A stretch of 64,000 bases of DNA. Origin: Wenzhouxiangella sp. AB-CW3 (GTDB taxonomy: Bacteria; Pseudomonadota; Gammaproteobacteria; Xanthomonadales; Wenzhouxiangellaceae). The notes under the pieces are model-generated. The model had not been told where the DNA came from. It saw nothing but the letters and a program-made list of their open reading frames with translations, and did no database searches. This document shows, piece after piece, positions 19,274-25,635 of this stretch; position 1 is the first letter of the stretch; every line of letters starts with the position of its first letter. The stretch spans positions 1,503,225-1,567,224 of the forward strand of contig NZ_CP061368.1 in assembly GCF_014725735.1 (NCBI RefSeq), written 5' to 3'. The translations under genes were made by a program, and so were the position numbers.

Positions 19274-19418
19274 AGCGAGGAGTTGTTCTAGCTCTGTTCT
19301 ATTGCTTTTTGGGGCTTGCGGATTGTTCGGTGGCGCTACGGAAGCTGTCTAGATAGGGCTTAAACGTAAAGGTGCTGACTTTAGGGAGTTTCCTTTTCTG
19401 AGAGAGTGCGGGTGAAAA

Positions 19419-20504
19419 ATGAATGGGCTTAAGCACAATGATTTGAAGGTGCTGGTTGAGTCGGCCGGGTCCTTCCCAGAGTTCCTGGATGCCTTGGCAG
19501 ACTCCTTGTCCCAGCAGGTTGCGGTTCAGGCCGGAATGAGTCGTGCATTAAAGAAAGTAGGTTACCTGGCGTTGCGTCGTTGGCCAGGGCACAGGTCGGA
19601 TCTTATACGGGCTCTTGCTGAGTACTCAACTGCCTGCACGGCGCCTCAATTGGTCGTGGAGACTGCTGCGCGGCAGGGTTACCTCTGGCAGATGGCTTCA
19701 TTCAAGACGTTGATGACTCTCAGATCGATCAAAAGAAGCGACCCTGAGTCACGACATAGCTGTTACGAGTGGGCCTTGGATGATAAGCATCGGGCAACCA
19801 AGTTTATTGATGCTCTGGGATTAAGGCGCCCACGGGTGTACTCCTATGGGAAGTCGATCGATGATGTAGATATTCAGCCGCCTTGTGCCCTCAAGCCAGC
19901 TTACGGAAAGGGTTCTCATGGAGTGTATCTGGCTTTTGCAGAAGATAGTATATTGAAGGTAAAAACCACAGAGAAACTCTCAAGCATAGGTGAGCTTAGA
20001 GACTCAGTCAGTCTTGATATGGAGCAGGGGAGAGTGCCTGGTGACTGTTGGATTGTGGAAGAGCTGCTTGGGAATGAGGGATGTCCTGCGGTGGATCTGA
20101 AGTTTTTCAGCTTTTATGGTGAGATTGAGCTGGTGTTGGAGGTTACTCGCTACCCGCTTGCCAGCAGGTGGTCTGAACCCGATGGTGAAACTATTGAATC
20201 GGAGTTTGATTTATACGACCACTACCACGATGGAGTGGGCGCCACCCCTGAGCAACTTGAGGTTGCGCGCAGGATTAGTTTGGAGGTGCCAGCCCCATTT
20301 CTTCGCATTGATTTCGTAAGCTCCGGCGGTGAGCTGTGTTTTGGTGAGTTTACGCCCAGGCCAGGGTCGTATGCTGACTTTTCCAGAGCGATGGATCAAA
20401 GGCTGGGCCTTGCGTTTCTCAAGGCGGAGGGCCGTCTTGCAGATGATCTCTTTAATGGAAAGAGGTTTGACACATTCAGGGGCTATCTGGGCCAGGGTGG
20501 TTAG
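19419..20504 (+). CDS. TupA-like ATP-grasp protein with N-terminal extension
   Basis: This 361-aa protein carries an ATP-grasp fold in its C-terminal two thirds. CALKPAYGKGSHGVYLAF near residue 152 is the ATP-binding strand and glycine-rich loop. CWIVEELLG near 210 is the nucleotide-contact segment. APFLRIDFVSSGGELCFGEFTPRPGS near 290 supplies the Mg ligands. The family forms amide-type bonds using ATP. The first ~100 residues are helical and unassigned. Together with the ATP-grasp gene at 5165 it suggests an amino-acid or amide decoration of the glycan, which is inference. Confidence 0.72.
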   Translation: MNGLKHNDLKVLVESAGSFPEFLDALADSLSQQVAVQAGMSRALKKVGYLALRRWPGHRSDLIRALAEYSTACTAPQLVVETAARQGYLWQMASFKTLMTLRSIKRSDPESRHSCYEWALDDKHRATKFIDALGLRRPRVYSYGKSIDDVDIQPPCALKPAYGKGSHGVYLAFAEDSILKVKTTEKLSSIGELRDSVSLDMEQGRVPGDCWIVEELLGNEGCPAVDLKFFSFYGEIELVLEVTRYPLASRWSEPDGETIESEFDLYDHYHDGVGATPEQLEVARRISLEVPAPFLRIDFVSSGGELCFGEFTPRPGSYADFSRAMDQRLGLAFLKAEGRLADDLFNGKRFDTFRGYLGQGG

Positions 20505-20545
20505 TGCAGGTTTGCGGGAAGTTGGTTTAAGGAGTTACATCGGGA

Positions 20546-21382
20546 ATGCAGAAGAACCTATTGGTGATCTATGGTGGACGCGAAGGAAGCTCCGCTATTG
20601 TCTCAGGTCTGGGCAGGCATACTTGCGTTAGTGTGCCGATTTTTGAGCACTTGGACCGGGCTAATGTCAAGAAAAGGTATGCTGAAGGTGAGGGGCTCCC
20701 GGAGGTTCATCGGGGCTTGAAGAGTTTGCTTTGCGGAGAACCTTTTGGTGACAGCATTTTCGAACTTGAGTCGTTGGGCGCATGTGATCGGCATGTTGTT
20801 TTCAAGTGGCGCCCTTGGGGGAATATGGTTAAGGTCTCTGAGGTGTTGTTGGATACCAATACGCATGTTGTCTACTTGACTCGCAGAGATATAGTCAATC
20901 ACAACCTCGTTCGGTATTTTTCGAATGAAGTGATAGGCGGAGGAAAAGGAGTTCATCATCCACAGTTCAAGCTAAAGAAGTTGTCGGAAGACGATCAGGA
21001 AGCTTACATAGAGGAAGTTCGAAACAGAATGTTTTCTGTGGATATTGGTGAGTTGAAGAATTATTTGAAGAAGTACGTTGAATCGAAGTCGGCGCTTGCT
21101 TCCAAGGCTGGTGTGATGCGTGAGCGCGGTGTGCCGGTTAGCCTGTGCTCTTATGAGGATTTTCTTGAGGATAAAGCAAGGTTTCTGGGTCGGCTTCTGA
21201 GCCTGATTGGCCTTGAGTTTGAAGATGCGGTCTTGGCATCAGATTTCAAAAAGGTTAATCGCGAAGACATCAGGGAACAGGTGGCTAATCTTGGAGAGGT
21301 TGAGCATGATCGGGAGATTCAGGGTTTGGTTGAACAATTTTCGGAATTGATGTTTGACCTGGAGAAACGCCTTGGTGGTTGA
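20546..21382 (+). CDS. [20 protein letters not shown] protein
   Basis: This 278-aa protein has an N-terminal strand-loop (LLVIYGGREGSSAIVSGLG) resembling the Stf0-type sulfotransferase nucleotide loop, and THVVYLTRRDIVNHNLVRYF near residue 107, matching the 3'-phosphate-binding arginine segment. A later VSLCSYEDFLEDKARFLGRLLSLIGL follows the usual C-terminal sulfotransferase pattern. The motifs are more divergent than in the genes at 7830 or 33783. It follows the ATP-grasp gene by 41 nt and may be co-transcribed. Confidence 0.65.
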   Translation: MQKNLLVIYGGREGSSAIVSGLGRHTCVSVPIFEHLDRANVKKRYAEGEGLPEVHRGLKSLLCGEPFGDSIFELESLGACDRHVVFKWRPWGNMVKVSEVLLDTNTHVVYLTRRDIVNHNLVRYFSNEVIGGGKGVHHPQFKLKKLSEDDQEAYIEEVRNRMFSVDIGELKNYLKKYVESKSALASKAGVMRERGVPVSLCSYEDFLEDKARFLGRLLSLIGLEFEDAVLASDFKKVNREDIREQVANLGEVEHDREIQGLVEQFSELMFDLEKRLGG

Positions 21383-21393
21383 CTCTCACTGAT

Positions 21394-21475
21394 CCGGCAC
21401 AAATACCTGGCCAGCGTGCTGTTTCCCAAGTATGGCAATGGGGTCTGGTGGGCGACTACGGTGGGCGATGTAGAG
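21394..21475 (+). pseudogene. Fragment of the giant glycosyltransferase gene (internal deletion)
   Basis: CCGGCACAAATACCTGGCCAGCGTG matches 25793 onward, and it is joined directly to GCTGTTTCCCAAGTATGGC, which matches 25935 onward; the ~130 bases between them in the intact gene are missing. This is therefore a decayed, internally deleted copy of the start of the gene at 25615-30834. Confidence 0.75.
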
Positions 21476-21500
21476 GTGCTTCACGCGGCCAGTGACTTGC

Positions 21501-21531
21501 CACAAAATGATATCGTTGATATCGTTTTGTG
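21501..21531 (+). promoter_or_regulatory. Probable toxin-antitoxin operator palindrome
   Basis: Two 14-bp arms (CACAAAATGATATC and GATATCGTTTTGTG, one mismatch) are separated by GTT, 23 bp before the antitoxin start. Ribbon-helix-helix antitoxins of this class usually repress their own operon at such palindromes. Confidence 0.65.
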
Positions 21532-21554
21532 ACGTTATCTGGCCGGAGTAAGCC

Positions 21555-21803
21555 GTGGCACAGTTTGTGGTCCGAAACCTGGACGCGGATGTGAAGGCAG
21601 CTCTGCAGCGACGGGCGATGGCGCACGGCTGCAACATGGAAGAAGAGGTCTACAGGATGCTGCGGCGTGCCGTTCAAGAGAGGGTTGGTGCAAGCGGCGG
21701 GCTTGGTTCGCGCATGTCCGCGCGTTTTGCAGTGATCGGTCTCAACGAGCCTCTGCCCGAGTTGCACGGGCACCAGATTGACCCACTGCCCCTGGGTTCT
21801 TGA
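21555..21803 (+). CDS. FitA/VapB-like ribbon-helix-helix antitoxin
   Basis: This 82-aa protein begins AQFVVRNLDADVKAALQRRA, the start typical of FitA/StbC-type ribbon-helix-helix antitoxins, followed by HGCNMEEEVYRMLRRAV. It should bind DNA as a dimer and neutralise a PIN-domain toxin. The GTG start at 21555 has GGAG 7 nt upstream. The partner toxin gene starting at 21807 is broken, so the antitoxin is an orphan. A truncated copy of its first codons recurs at 25524. Confidence 0.8.
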   Translation: MAQFVVRNLDADVKAALQRRAMAHGCNMEEEVYRMLRRAVQERVGASGGLGSRMSARFAVIGLNEPLPELHGHQIDPLPLGS

Positions 21804-21806
21804 TTC

Positions 21807-22227
21807 GTGATTTTTCTCGGTACCAACGTGATCTCGGCCGTCATACAGCGGCGTCCGGAGTCGGCAGTGGTGGCCTGGCTGGATACACAGGCGCTGATTC
21901 GCTGTGGATCAGCAGCGTGACGCTGTTCGAAGCGAGTTTAAGCATTGCGGCAATGCCCGATGGTCAGCGGAAGGCCGCTTCGCAGGAGGCTTTTGCGTCA
22001 CTGGTCGCTGATGATCTCGGTTTCCGGGTGGCAGCTTTCGATGTGGCCGCGGCGGAATCTGCGGCCGAGTTGTCTGCACTCAGGAAAAGCCTGGGACGGC
22101 CAGTGCATATTCGGGATACATTCATTGCCGGAATCCCCTGTCCCACGGCGATACCATTGCCACTCGGAACGTACGTCAATTCGAAGACCTGACAGTGCCG
22201 GTGGTTTATCCCTGGCAGTTTGGATAA
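21807..22227 (+). pseudogene. VapC/FitB-like PIN toxin, frameshifted and active-site mutated
   Basis: Starting at GTG 21807 the frame reads VIFLGTNVISAVIQRRPESAV, where the family has the catalytic Asp as DTNV; here it is Gly. After DTQA the reading shifts to another frame (DSLWISSVTLFEASL...GRPVHIRDTFIAGI). It shifts again near 22140 to SHGDTIATRNVRQFEDLTVP and ends at TAA 22225-22227. Two frameshifts plus loss of the catalytic Asp make it inactive. Confidence 0.85.
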
Positions 22228-22365
22228 GCCGCCGTATACGCAAGCAGCAATCGTGAACCTGAAGCAAGCCAACCAGGCCTTTCGCGCCAATCACTTATGG
22301 CGCGGCCATGCGTTCCTATCTGGAGGCGCTGGCCGCCAGCCCTGGGCTGGCGGGCGTGCCCCCTC
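22220..22365 (+). pseudogene. Truncated 5' copy of the giant glycosyltransferase gene
   Basis: From TTG 22220 the sequence encodes DKPPYTQAAIVNLKQANQAF, which closely matches the start of the gene at 25615 (DEPRYRQAALVNLKEANQAY). A frame disturbance follows at ACTTATGGCGCGG, and the homology ends where the IS3 element begins at 22366. Confidence 0.85.
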
Positions 22366-22427
22366 TGTCAGGATAGTTGTCGTCTCCTCTAAAATAGTCT
22401 CCAAGAGGGGGCGGACAGGAGCTGACA

Positions 22428-22922
22428 GTGAAGTATTCAGAAGAACGCAGAAAATCAGTGCTGGCCAAATTGTGCCCACCACATAATCGAACGGTCCGAG
22501 AAGTCGCCGCTGAGGAAGGCATTTCTGAGCCGACGGTGTACTTGTGGCGCAAGCAGGCTCGGGAGCGCGGAGAGCTGTACCCCGATGCCGGATCTGACGC
22601 CCAGGGCTGGAGTGCTCGGGACAAGTTCGCGGCCGTGATTGAAACGGCTTCGATGAACGAGTCTGAGCGCTCGGAATACTGCCGCAAGCGCGGCCTGTAT
22701 CCTGAGCAGCTGGCTGCTTGGCGTCGGGCCTGCGAGCAGGCCAACGACTGGGCCGAGGAACGCACCGCCAGCCAAGTGAAGGCTGACCGGGAACAACGCC
22801 GGAAGATGCGCGAACTCGAGCGCGATCTGGCACGCAAGGAAAAGGCCCTGGCGGAGACGGCTGCCTTGCTTACCTTGTCAAAAAAAGCCCGGGCGATCTG
22901 GGGGGACGGAGAGGACGAATGA
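22428..22922 (+). CDS. IS3 transposase OrfA
   Basis: This 164-aa protein has two HTH-like units (REVAAEEGISEPTVYLWRKQA near residue 24, and a second ending YPEQLAAWRRA) and a C-terminal coiled coil (REQRRKMRELERDLARKEKAL). A double-HTH OrfA fits the larger IS3 subgroups. The run AAAAAA near 22879 is a candidate slip site for an OrfAB fusion. Confidence 0.85.
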   Translation: MKYSEERRKSVLAKLCPPHNRTVREVAAEEGISEPTVYLWRKQARERGELYPDAGSDAQGWSARDKFAAVIETASMNESERSEYCRKRGLYPEQLAAWRRACEQANDWAEERTASQVKADREQRRKMRELERDLARKEKALAETAALLTLSKKARAIWGDGEDE

Positions 22923-23974
22923 TCAGCACCCCGGATCGCCAGAAAGCTGTTGAGCTGATCGACGAGGCCAGAACCGCTGGCGCCCGTCTCAGGCCCGCCT
23001 GCCAGGTGCTGGGCATCACGGCACGCACTTATCAGCGCTGGACGGCTGATGGCGGCGTGCGCGCCGACAAACGGCCTGAGGCAGTGCGCCCGTTGCCTTC
23101 TCACGCGCTCAAGCCTGAAGAACGGCAAGCGATTGTAACGGTCTGCAACGAGCCCGAGCACGCTTCCATGCCGCCGGGCCAGATCGTGCCGAAGTTGGCC
23201 GACGAGGGCCGCTACCTGGCCTCTGAGTCGAGCTTTTACCGCGTACTGAATGACGAGGACCAGCAGCACCATCGCGGTCGTGCCCGCAAGCCTGCAGCGG
23301 CCCGGCCGCCAGCGACGCACTGTGCCGATGCGCCCAACACCGTTTGGTGTTGGGACATCACCTGGTTGCCGGCCGATATCCGTGGGCGCTTCTTCTTCCT
23401 GTACCTGATCATGGATCTGTTCAGCCGCAAGATCGTAGGCTGGGAAGTGCATGATAGCGAGAGTGCCGTGCTGTCCAGTGAGCTGGTGCAGCAGACGGTC
23501 TGGCGGGAAGGCTGCGTCGATCAACCGCTGGTCCTCCATGGTGATAACGGCAGCCCGATCAAAGGTCAGACCGTCCAGGTCATGCTCGGCAAGCTGGGTA
23601 TCACGGCCTCGTTCAGCCGACCGCGGGTCAGTGATGACAATGCCTTCGTCGAATCGTTGTTCCGAACCTGCAAGTATGTGCCGGACTTCCCGAAGACTGG
23701 CTTTGCCTCGCTGGAAGCGGCACGCGAGTGGGTCGCGCGCTTTGTCGAGTGGTACAACCATCAGCACAAGCATCGCGGGATCAACTACGTCACCCCGCAC
23801 CAGCGCCACACTGGACAGGACATTGAGATCCTGGCCAAACGCCATGCCGTCTATCAAGCGGCGCGGGACAAGCATCCACAGCGCTGGAGTGGGGATACCC
23901 GCAACTGGTCTCCGGCAGGAGCCGTGTGGTTGAACCCGGAAAAGGAAAAGCAGCCGGAAAGTCAGGCTGCATGA
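22919..23974 (+). CDS. IS3 transposase OrfB (DDE integrase)
   Basis: This 351-aa rve-type transposase has catalytic residues in VWCWDITWLPADIRG (Asp), LVLHGDNGSPIKG (Asp) and DDNAFVESLFRTCKY (Glu). It overlaps orfA by 4 nt (ATGA). There is no internal stop, so the element is likely functional. Confidence 0.9.
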   Translation: MISTPDRQKAVELIDEARTAGARLRPACQVLGITARTYQRWTADGGVRADKRPEAVRPLPSHALKPEERQAIVTVCNEPEHASMPPGQIVPKLADEGRYLASESSFYRVLNDEDQQHHRGRARKPAAARPPATHCADAPNTVWCWDITWLPADIRGRFFFLYLIMDLFSRKIVGWEVHDSESAVLSSELVQQTVWREGCVDQPLVLHGDNGSPIKGQTVQVMLGKLGITASFSRPRVSDDNAFVESLFRTCKYVPDFPKTGFASLEAAREWVARFVEWYNHQHKHRGINYVTPHQRHTGQDIEILAKRHAVYQAARDKHPQRWSGDTRNWSPAGAVWLNPEKEKQPESQAA

Positions 23975-24041
23975 GTATGGAAAAGGCGACTTCTATCTTG
24001 ACAACCACCGCGTGCTGCGTCCGGAAATCTGCGGTTTGTTT

Positions 24042-24070
24042 TTGACATGGTAAGGAATAATCCTTACAAT
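24042..24070 (+). promoter_or_regulatory. Consensus sigma-70 promoter with embedded operator for prlF-yhaV
   Basis: TTGACA (24042-24047) and TACAAT (24065-24070) are separated by exactly 17 bp. An inverted repeat TAAGGA-ATAA-TCCTTA (24051-24066) lies in the spacer and touches the -10, the expected place for an autorepressing antitoxin operator. Confidence 0.8.
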
Positions 24071-24103
24071 GATGGCCTGTGCTAACTGAAAACAGGTGCC
24101 GCC

Positions 24104-24424
24104 ATGCCAAGCATTCGTGAAGAAGCCACCCTCACTTCAAAGGGGCAGATTACCTTGCCGAAGTCGATCCGGCAGGCTTTGGGCGTGACCGCGGGCGCCA
24201 AGATCTCCTTCGAGCTGCGGGGCGATAAAGTGATCGTCACCCGTGGTACTCATGCAGAACACGAGGACCCGGCCATAGGGGCTTTTCTTGCAGTGCTGGA
24301 GGCTGATATTCGCCAGGGCTCGCATGTTGGCGCCCTGCCGGAGGATCTCGCCCAGGCCATGCTGGCCAATTTGGGGCACGAAGTAGACCTGGATGAGGAC
24401 ATTAAGGGCGCGGTCAGTCTTTAA
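24104..24424 (+). CDS. prlF: PrlF antitoxin (AbrB-type)
   Basis: This 106-aa swapped-hairpin AbrB protein has EEATLTSKGQITLPKSIRQALGV at the N-terminus, the signature of SpoVT/AbrB DNA-binding antitoxins. PrlF neutralises the YhaV ribonuclease and represses the operon. It lies directly before yhaV, with stop and start sharing a base, and downstream of a consensus promoter with a palindromic operator. Confidence 0.9.
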   Translation: MPSIREEATLTSKGQITLPKSIRQALGVTAGAKISFELRGDKVIVTRGTHAEHEDPAIGAFLAVLEADIRQGSHVGALPEDLAQAMLANLGHEVDLDEDIKGAVSL

Positions 24425-24876
24425 TGCGGCGCCACGGCTGGATACTCTTGTTTCACGACTGCATCGTGAAGCAGTTGCAGAAAGTGTATGAGGCCAGCGA
24501 GCGGGCACGGCGCAAGGATCCGGAGGGCTACCAGGGCAATGCCAACGTCCGGCTGTTCCGGGCGCTGACGCACCTGATGCTGGAGGCTATTCCTTCTGAA
24601 CCGGGGCGTGATGAATATCGCCAGGGCAACACGTTGGGCCCGGCATTTCGTCACTGGCGACGAGCCAAGGTTGGAAGGCGTTTCCGGCTATTCTACCGAT
24701 ACGATTCCAGGTCCAGAACAATCGTGTTCGCCTGGGTCAATGACCAGCAGTCCCTGCGCGCGGTTGGCAGCAAGTCCGATCCGTATGCGGTATTCCGGAA
24801 GATGCTCATGCGCGGCAATCCCCCTGATGATTGGAAAACGCTTGTGGAAGCGAGTCGGGCCGATTGGAAAATGTAG
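24424..24876 (+). CDS. yhaV: YhaV toxin (RelE-like ribonuclease)
   Basis: This 150-aa protein matches YhaV along its length: GWILLFHDCIVKQLQKVYE at the start, LGPAFRHWRRAKVGRRFRLFYRYD in the middle and FAWVNDQQSLRAVGSKSDPY near the end. YhaV cleaves RNA during translation. The gene appears intact and is translationally coupled to prlF. Confidence 0.92.
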   Translation: MRRHGWILLFHDCIVKQLQKVYEASERARRKDPEGYQGNANVRLFRALTHLMLEAIPSEPGRDEYRQGNTLGPAFRHWRRAKVGRRFRLFYRYDSRSRTIVFAWVNDQQSLRAVGSKSDPYAVFRKMLMRGNPPDDWKTLVEASRADWKM

Positions 24877-24897
24877 TGTTAAAACTACAGTTGTGTT

Positions 24898-25419
24898 ATG
24901 CTTGAAATCAAGCAAACAGCCACGTTTCGAAAGTGGGAACGCAAGCTTCGCGATCAACGGGCCAAAGCACTGATTGCGGCACGTATTTTCCGATTAGCCA
25001 ATGGGTTGCGCGGCGACGTAGGGCCTGTTGGCGAGGGGGGCAGTGAGCTGCGTATCCACTATGGTCCTGGCTACAGAGTCTATTTCAAAGAAATTGGCAT
25101 GGAGATCGTCATTCTCTTGTGCGGTGGTGACAAGAGCACGCAGCAGCGCGATATTGAGACCGCTCGGCGGCTTGCAGCAGATTGGGATGTGTCATGGGTG
25201 AAAGAATATATGATTACGATCCGGCTGCTGCACTCGATAGTGAAGAGGCAATTTCTGTTTTTCTGGCAGATGCGCTGGAAACCGGTGACTCTGCGTATGT
25301 CGCCAAGGCATTGGGCATTGTCGCACGCGCGAAGGGCATGTCGGAACTGGCCCGGGAAACCGGACTGTCTCGTGAACAGTTGTATCGCTCTTTCAGCGAG
25401 CGAGGCAACCCTACACTGA
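24898..25419 (+). CDS. RelE/ParE-superfamily (Gp49-like) toxin with out-of-family C-terminal extension
   Basis: Residues 1-98 match the short addiction-module killer proteins (TATFRKWERKLRDQRAKALIAARIFRL; GSELRIHYGPGYRVYFKE; CGGDKSTQQRDIETARRLAADW). Family members normally stop about there, at the antitoxin start. Here the frame runs on for roughly 75 residues through most of the antitoxin gene. Either the native stop was lost by mutation or the tail is a frameshift product. An imperfect repeat GTAGTGTTAAAACTAC just upstream could be an operator. Confidence 0.8.
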   Translation: MLEIKQTATFRKWERKLRDQRAKALIAARIFRLANGLRGDVGPVGEGGSELRIHYGPGYRVYFKEIGMEIVILLCGGDKSTQQRDIETARRLAADWDVSWVKEYMITIRLLHSIVKRQFLFFWQMRWKPVTLRMSPRHWALSHARRACRNWPGKPDCLVNSCIALSASEATLH

Positions 25420-25520
25420 AAACGCTCTTGGCTGTTACCCGCGCGTTGGGTGTCGACTTGACAGCACGGCCACACGGATCGACCGCGGTGTGCGAGCGTA
25501 GTCCGGGCCGATTGGAGTGA
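25194..25520 (+). CDS. HigA-like addiction-module antidote protein
   Basis: This ~108-aa protein follows the usual layout: an acidic start (DYDPAAALDSEEAISVFLADALE), then an HTH (KGMSELARETGLSREQLYRSF) and NPTLKTLLAVTRALGV. I chose ATG 25194, internal to the longer frame from 25182, because it gives the family-typical start GERIYDYDP. It overlaps the 3' part of the toxin frame, and pairs with the RelE-like toxin at 24898. The last ~15 residues diverge from the family, next to the fused toxin-antitoxin remnant at 25524. Confidence 0.82.
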   Translation: MGERIYDYDPAAALDSEEAISVFLADALETGDSAYVAKALGIVARAKGMSELARETGLSREQLYRSFSERGNPTLKTLLAVTRALGVDLTARPHGSTAVCERSPGRLE

Positions 25521-25523
25521 GCC

Positions 25524-25635
25524 GTGGTGCAGTTTGTCGTCCGGAATCTCGATCAGGACATATGCCACTCCAAACGTACCTCACATCGAAGACCAGACTT
25601 GACTGTGCCGGTGGTTGATCCCTGGCAGTTTGGAT
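25524..25635 (+). pseudogene. Remnant fusing a FitA-like antitoxin start to a VapC end
   Basis: GTG at 25524 opens with the first codons of an antitoxin (QFVVRNLDQD) like the one at 21555. It jumps after ~36 nt into sequence matching the last ~70 nt of the vapC pseudogene (CTTGACTGTGCCGGTGGTT). The middle of the operon has been deleted. The remnant runs straight into the giant glycosyltransferase start, as the full copy does at 22220. Confidence 0.75.

Larger units (their letters stand above)
22366..24003 (+). mobile_element. IS3 family element (second type)
   Basis: The 1638-bp element has imperfect inverted ends (TGTCAGGATAGTTGTCGTCT at 22366; the right end reads TGTCAAGATAGAAGTCGCCT on the reverse strand, ending at 24003). 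It has orfA and orfB overlapping by 4 nt. No target duplication is visible, which suggests an adjacent rearrangement after insertion. It is unrelated in detail to the IS3 element at 8625. Confidence 0.85.

Noticed and set aside
22316-23875. 519-codon reverse open frame across the IS3 element
   Set aside because: It spans the IS3 ends and both transposase genes in antisense, so it is not a gene.
24898-25419. Reading the 173-aa toxin frame as a new long toxin family
   Set aside because: Only the first ~98 residues match the toxin family. The rest is out-of-frame antitoxin sequence, so loss of a stop is the simpler explanation.
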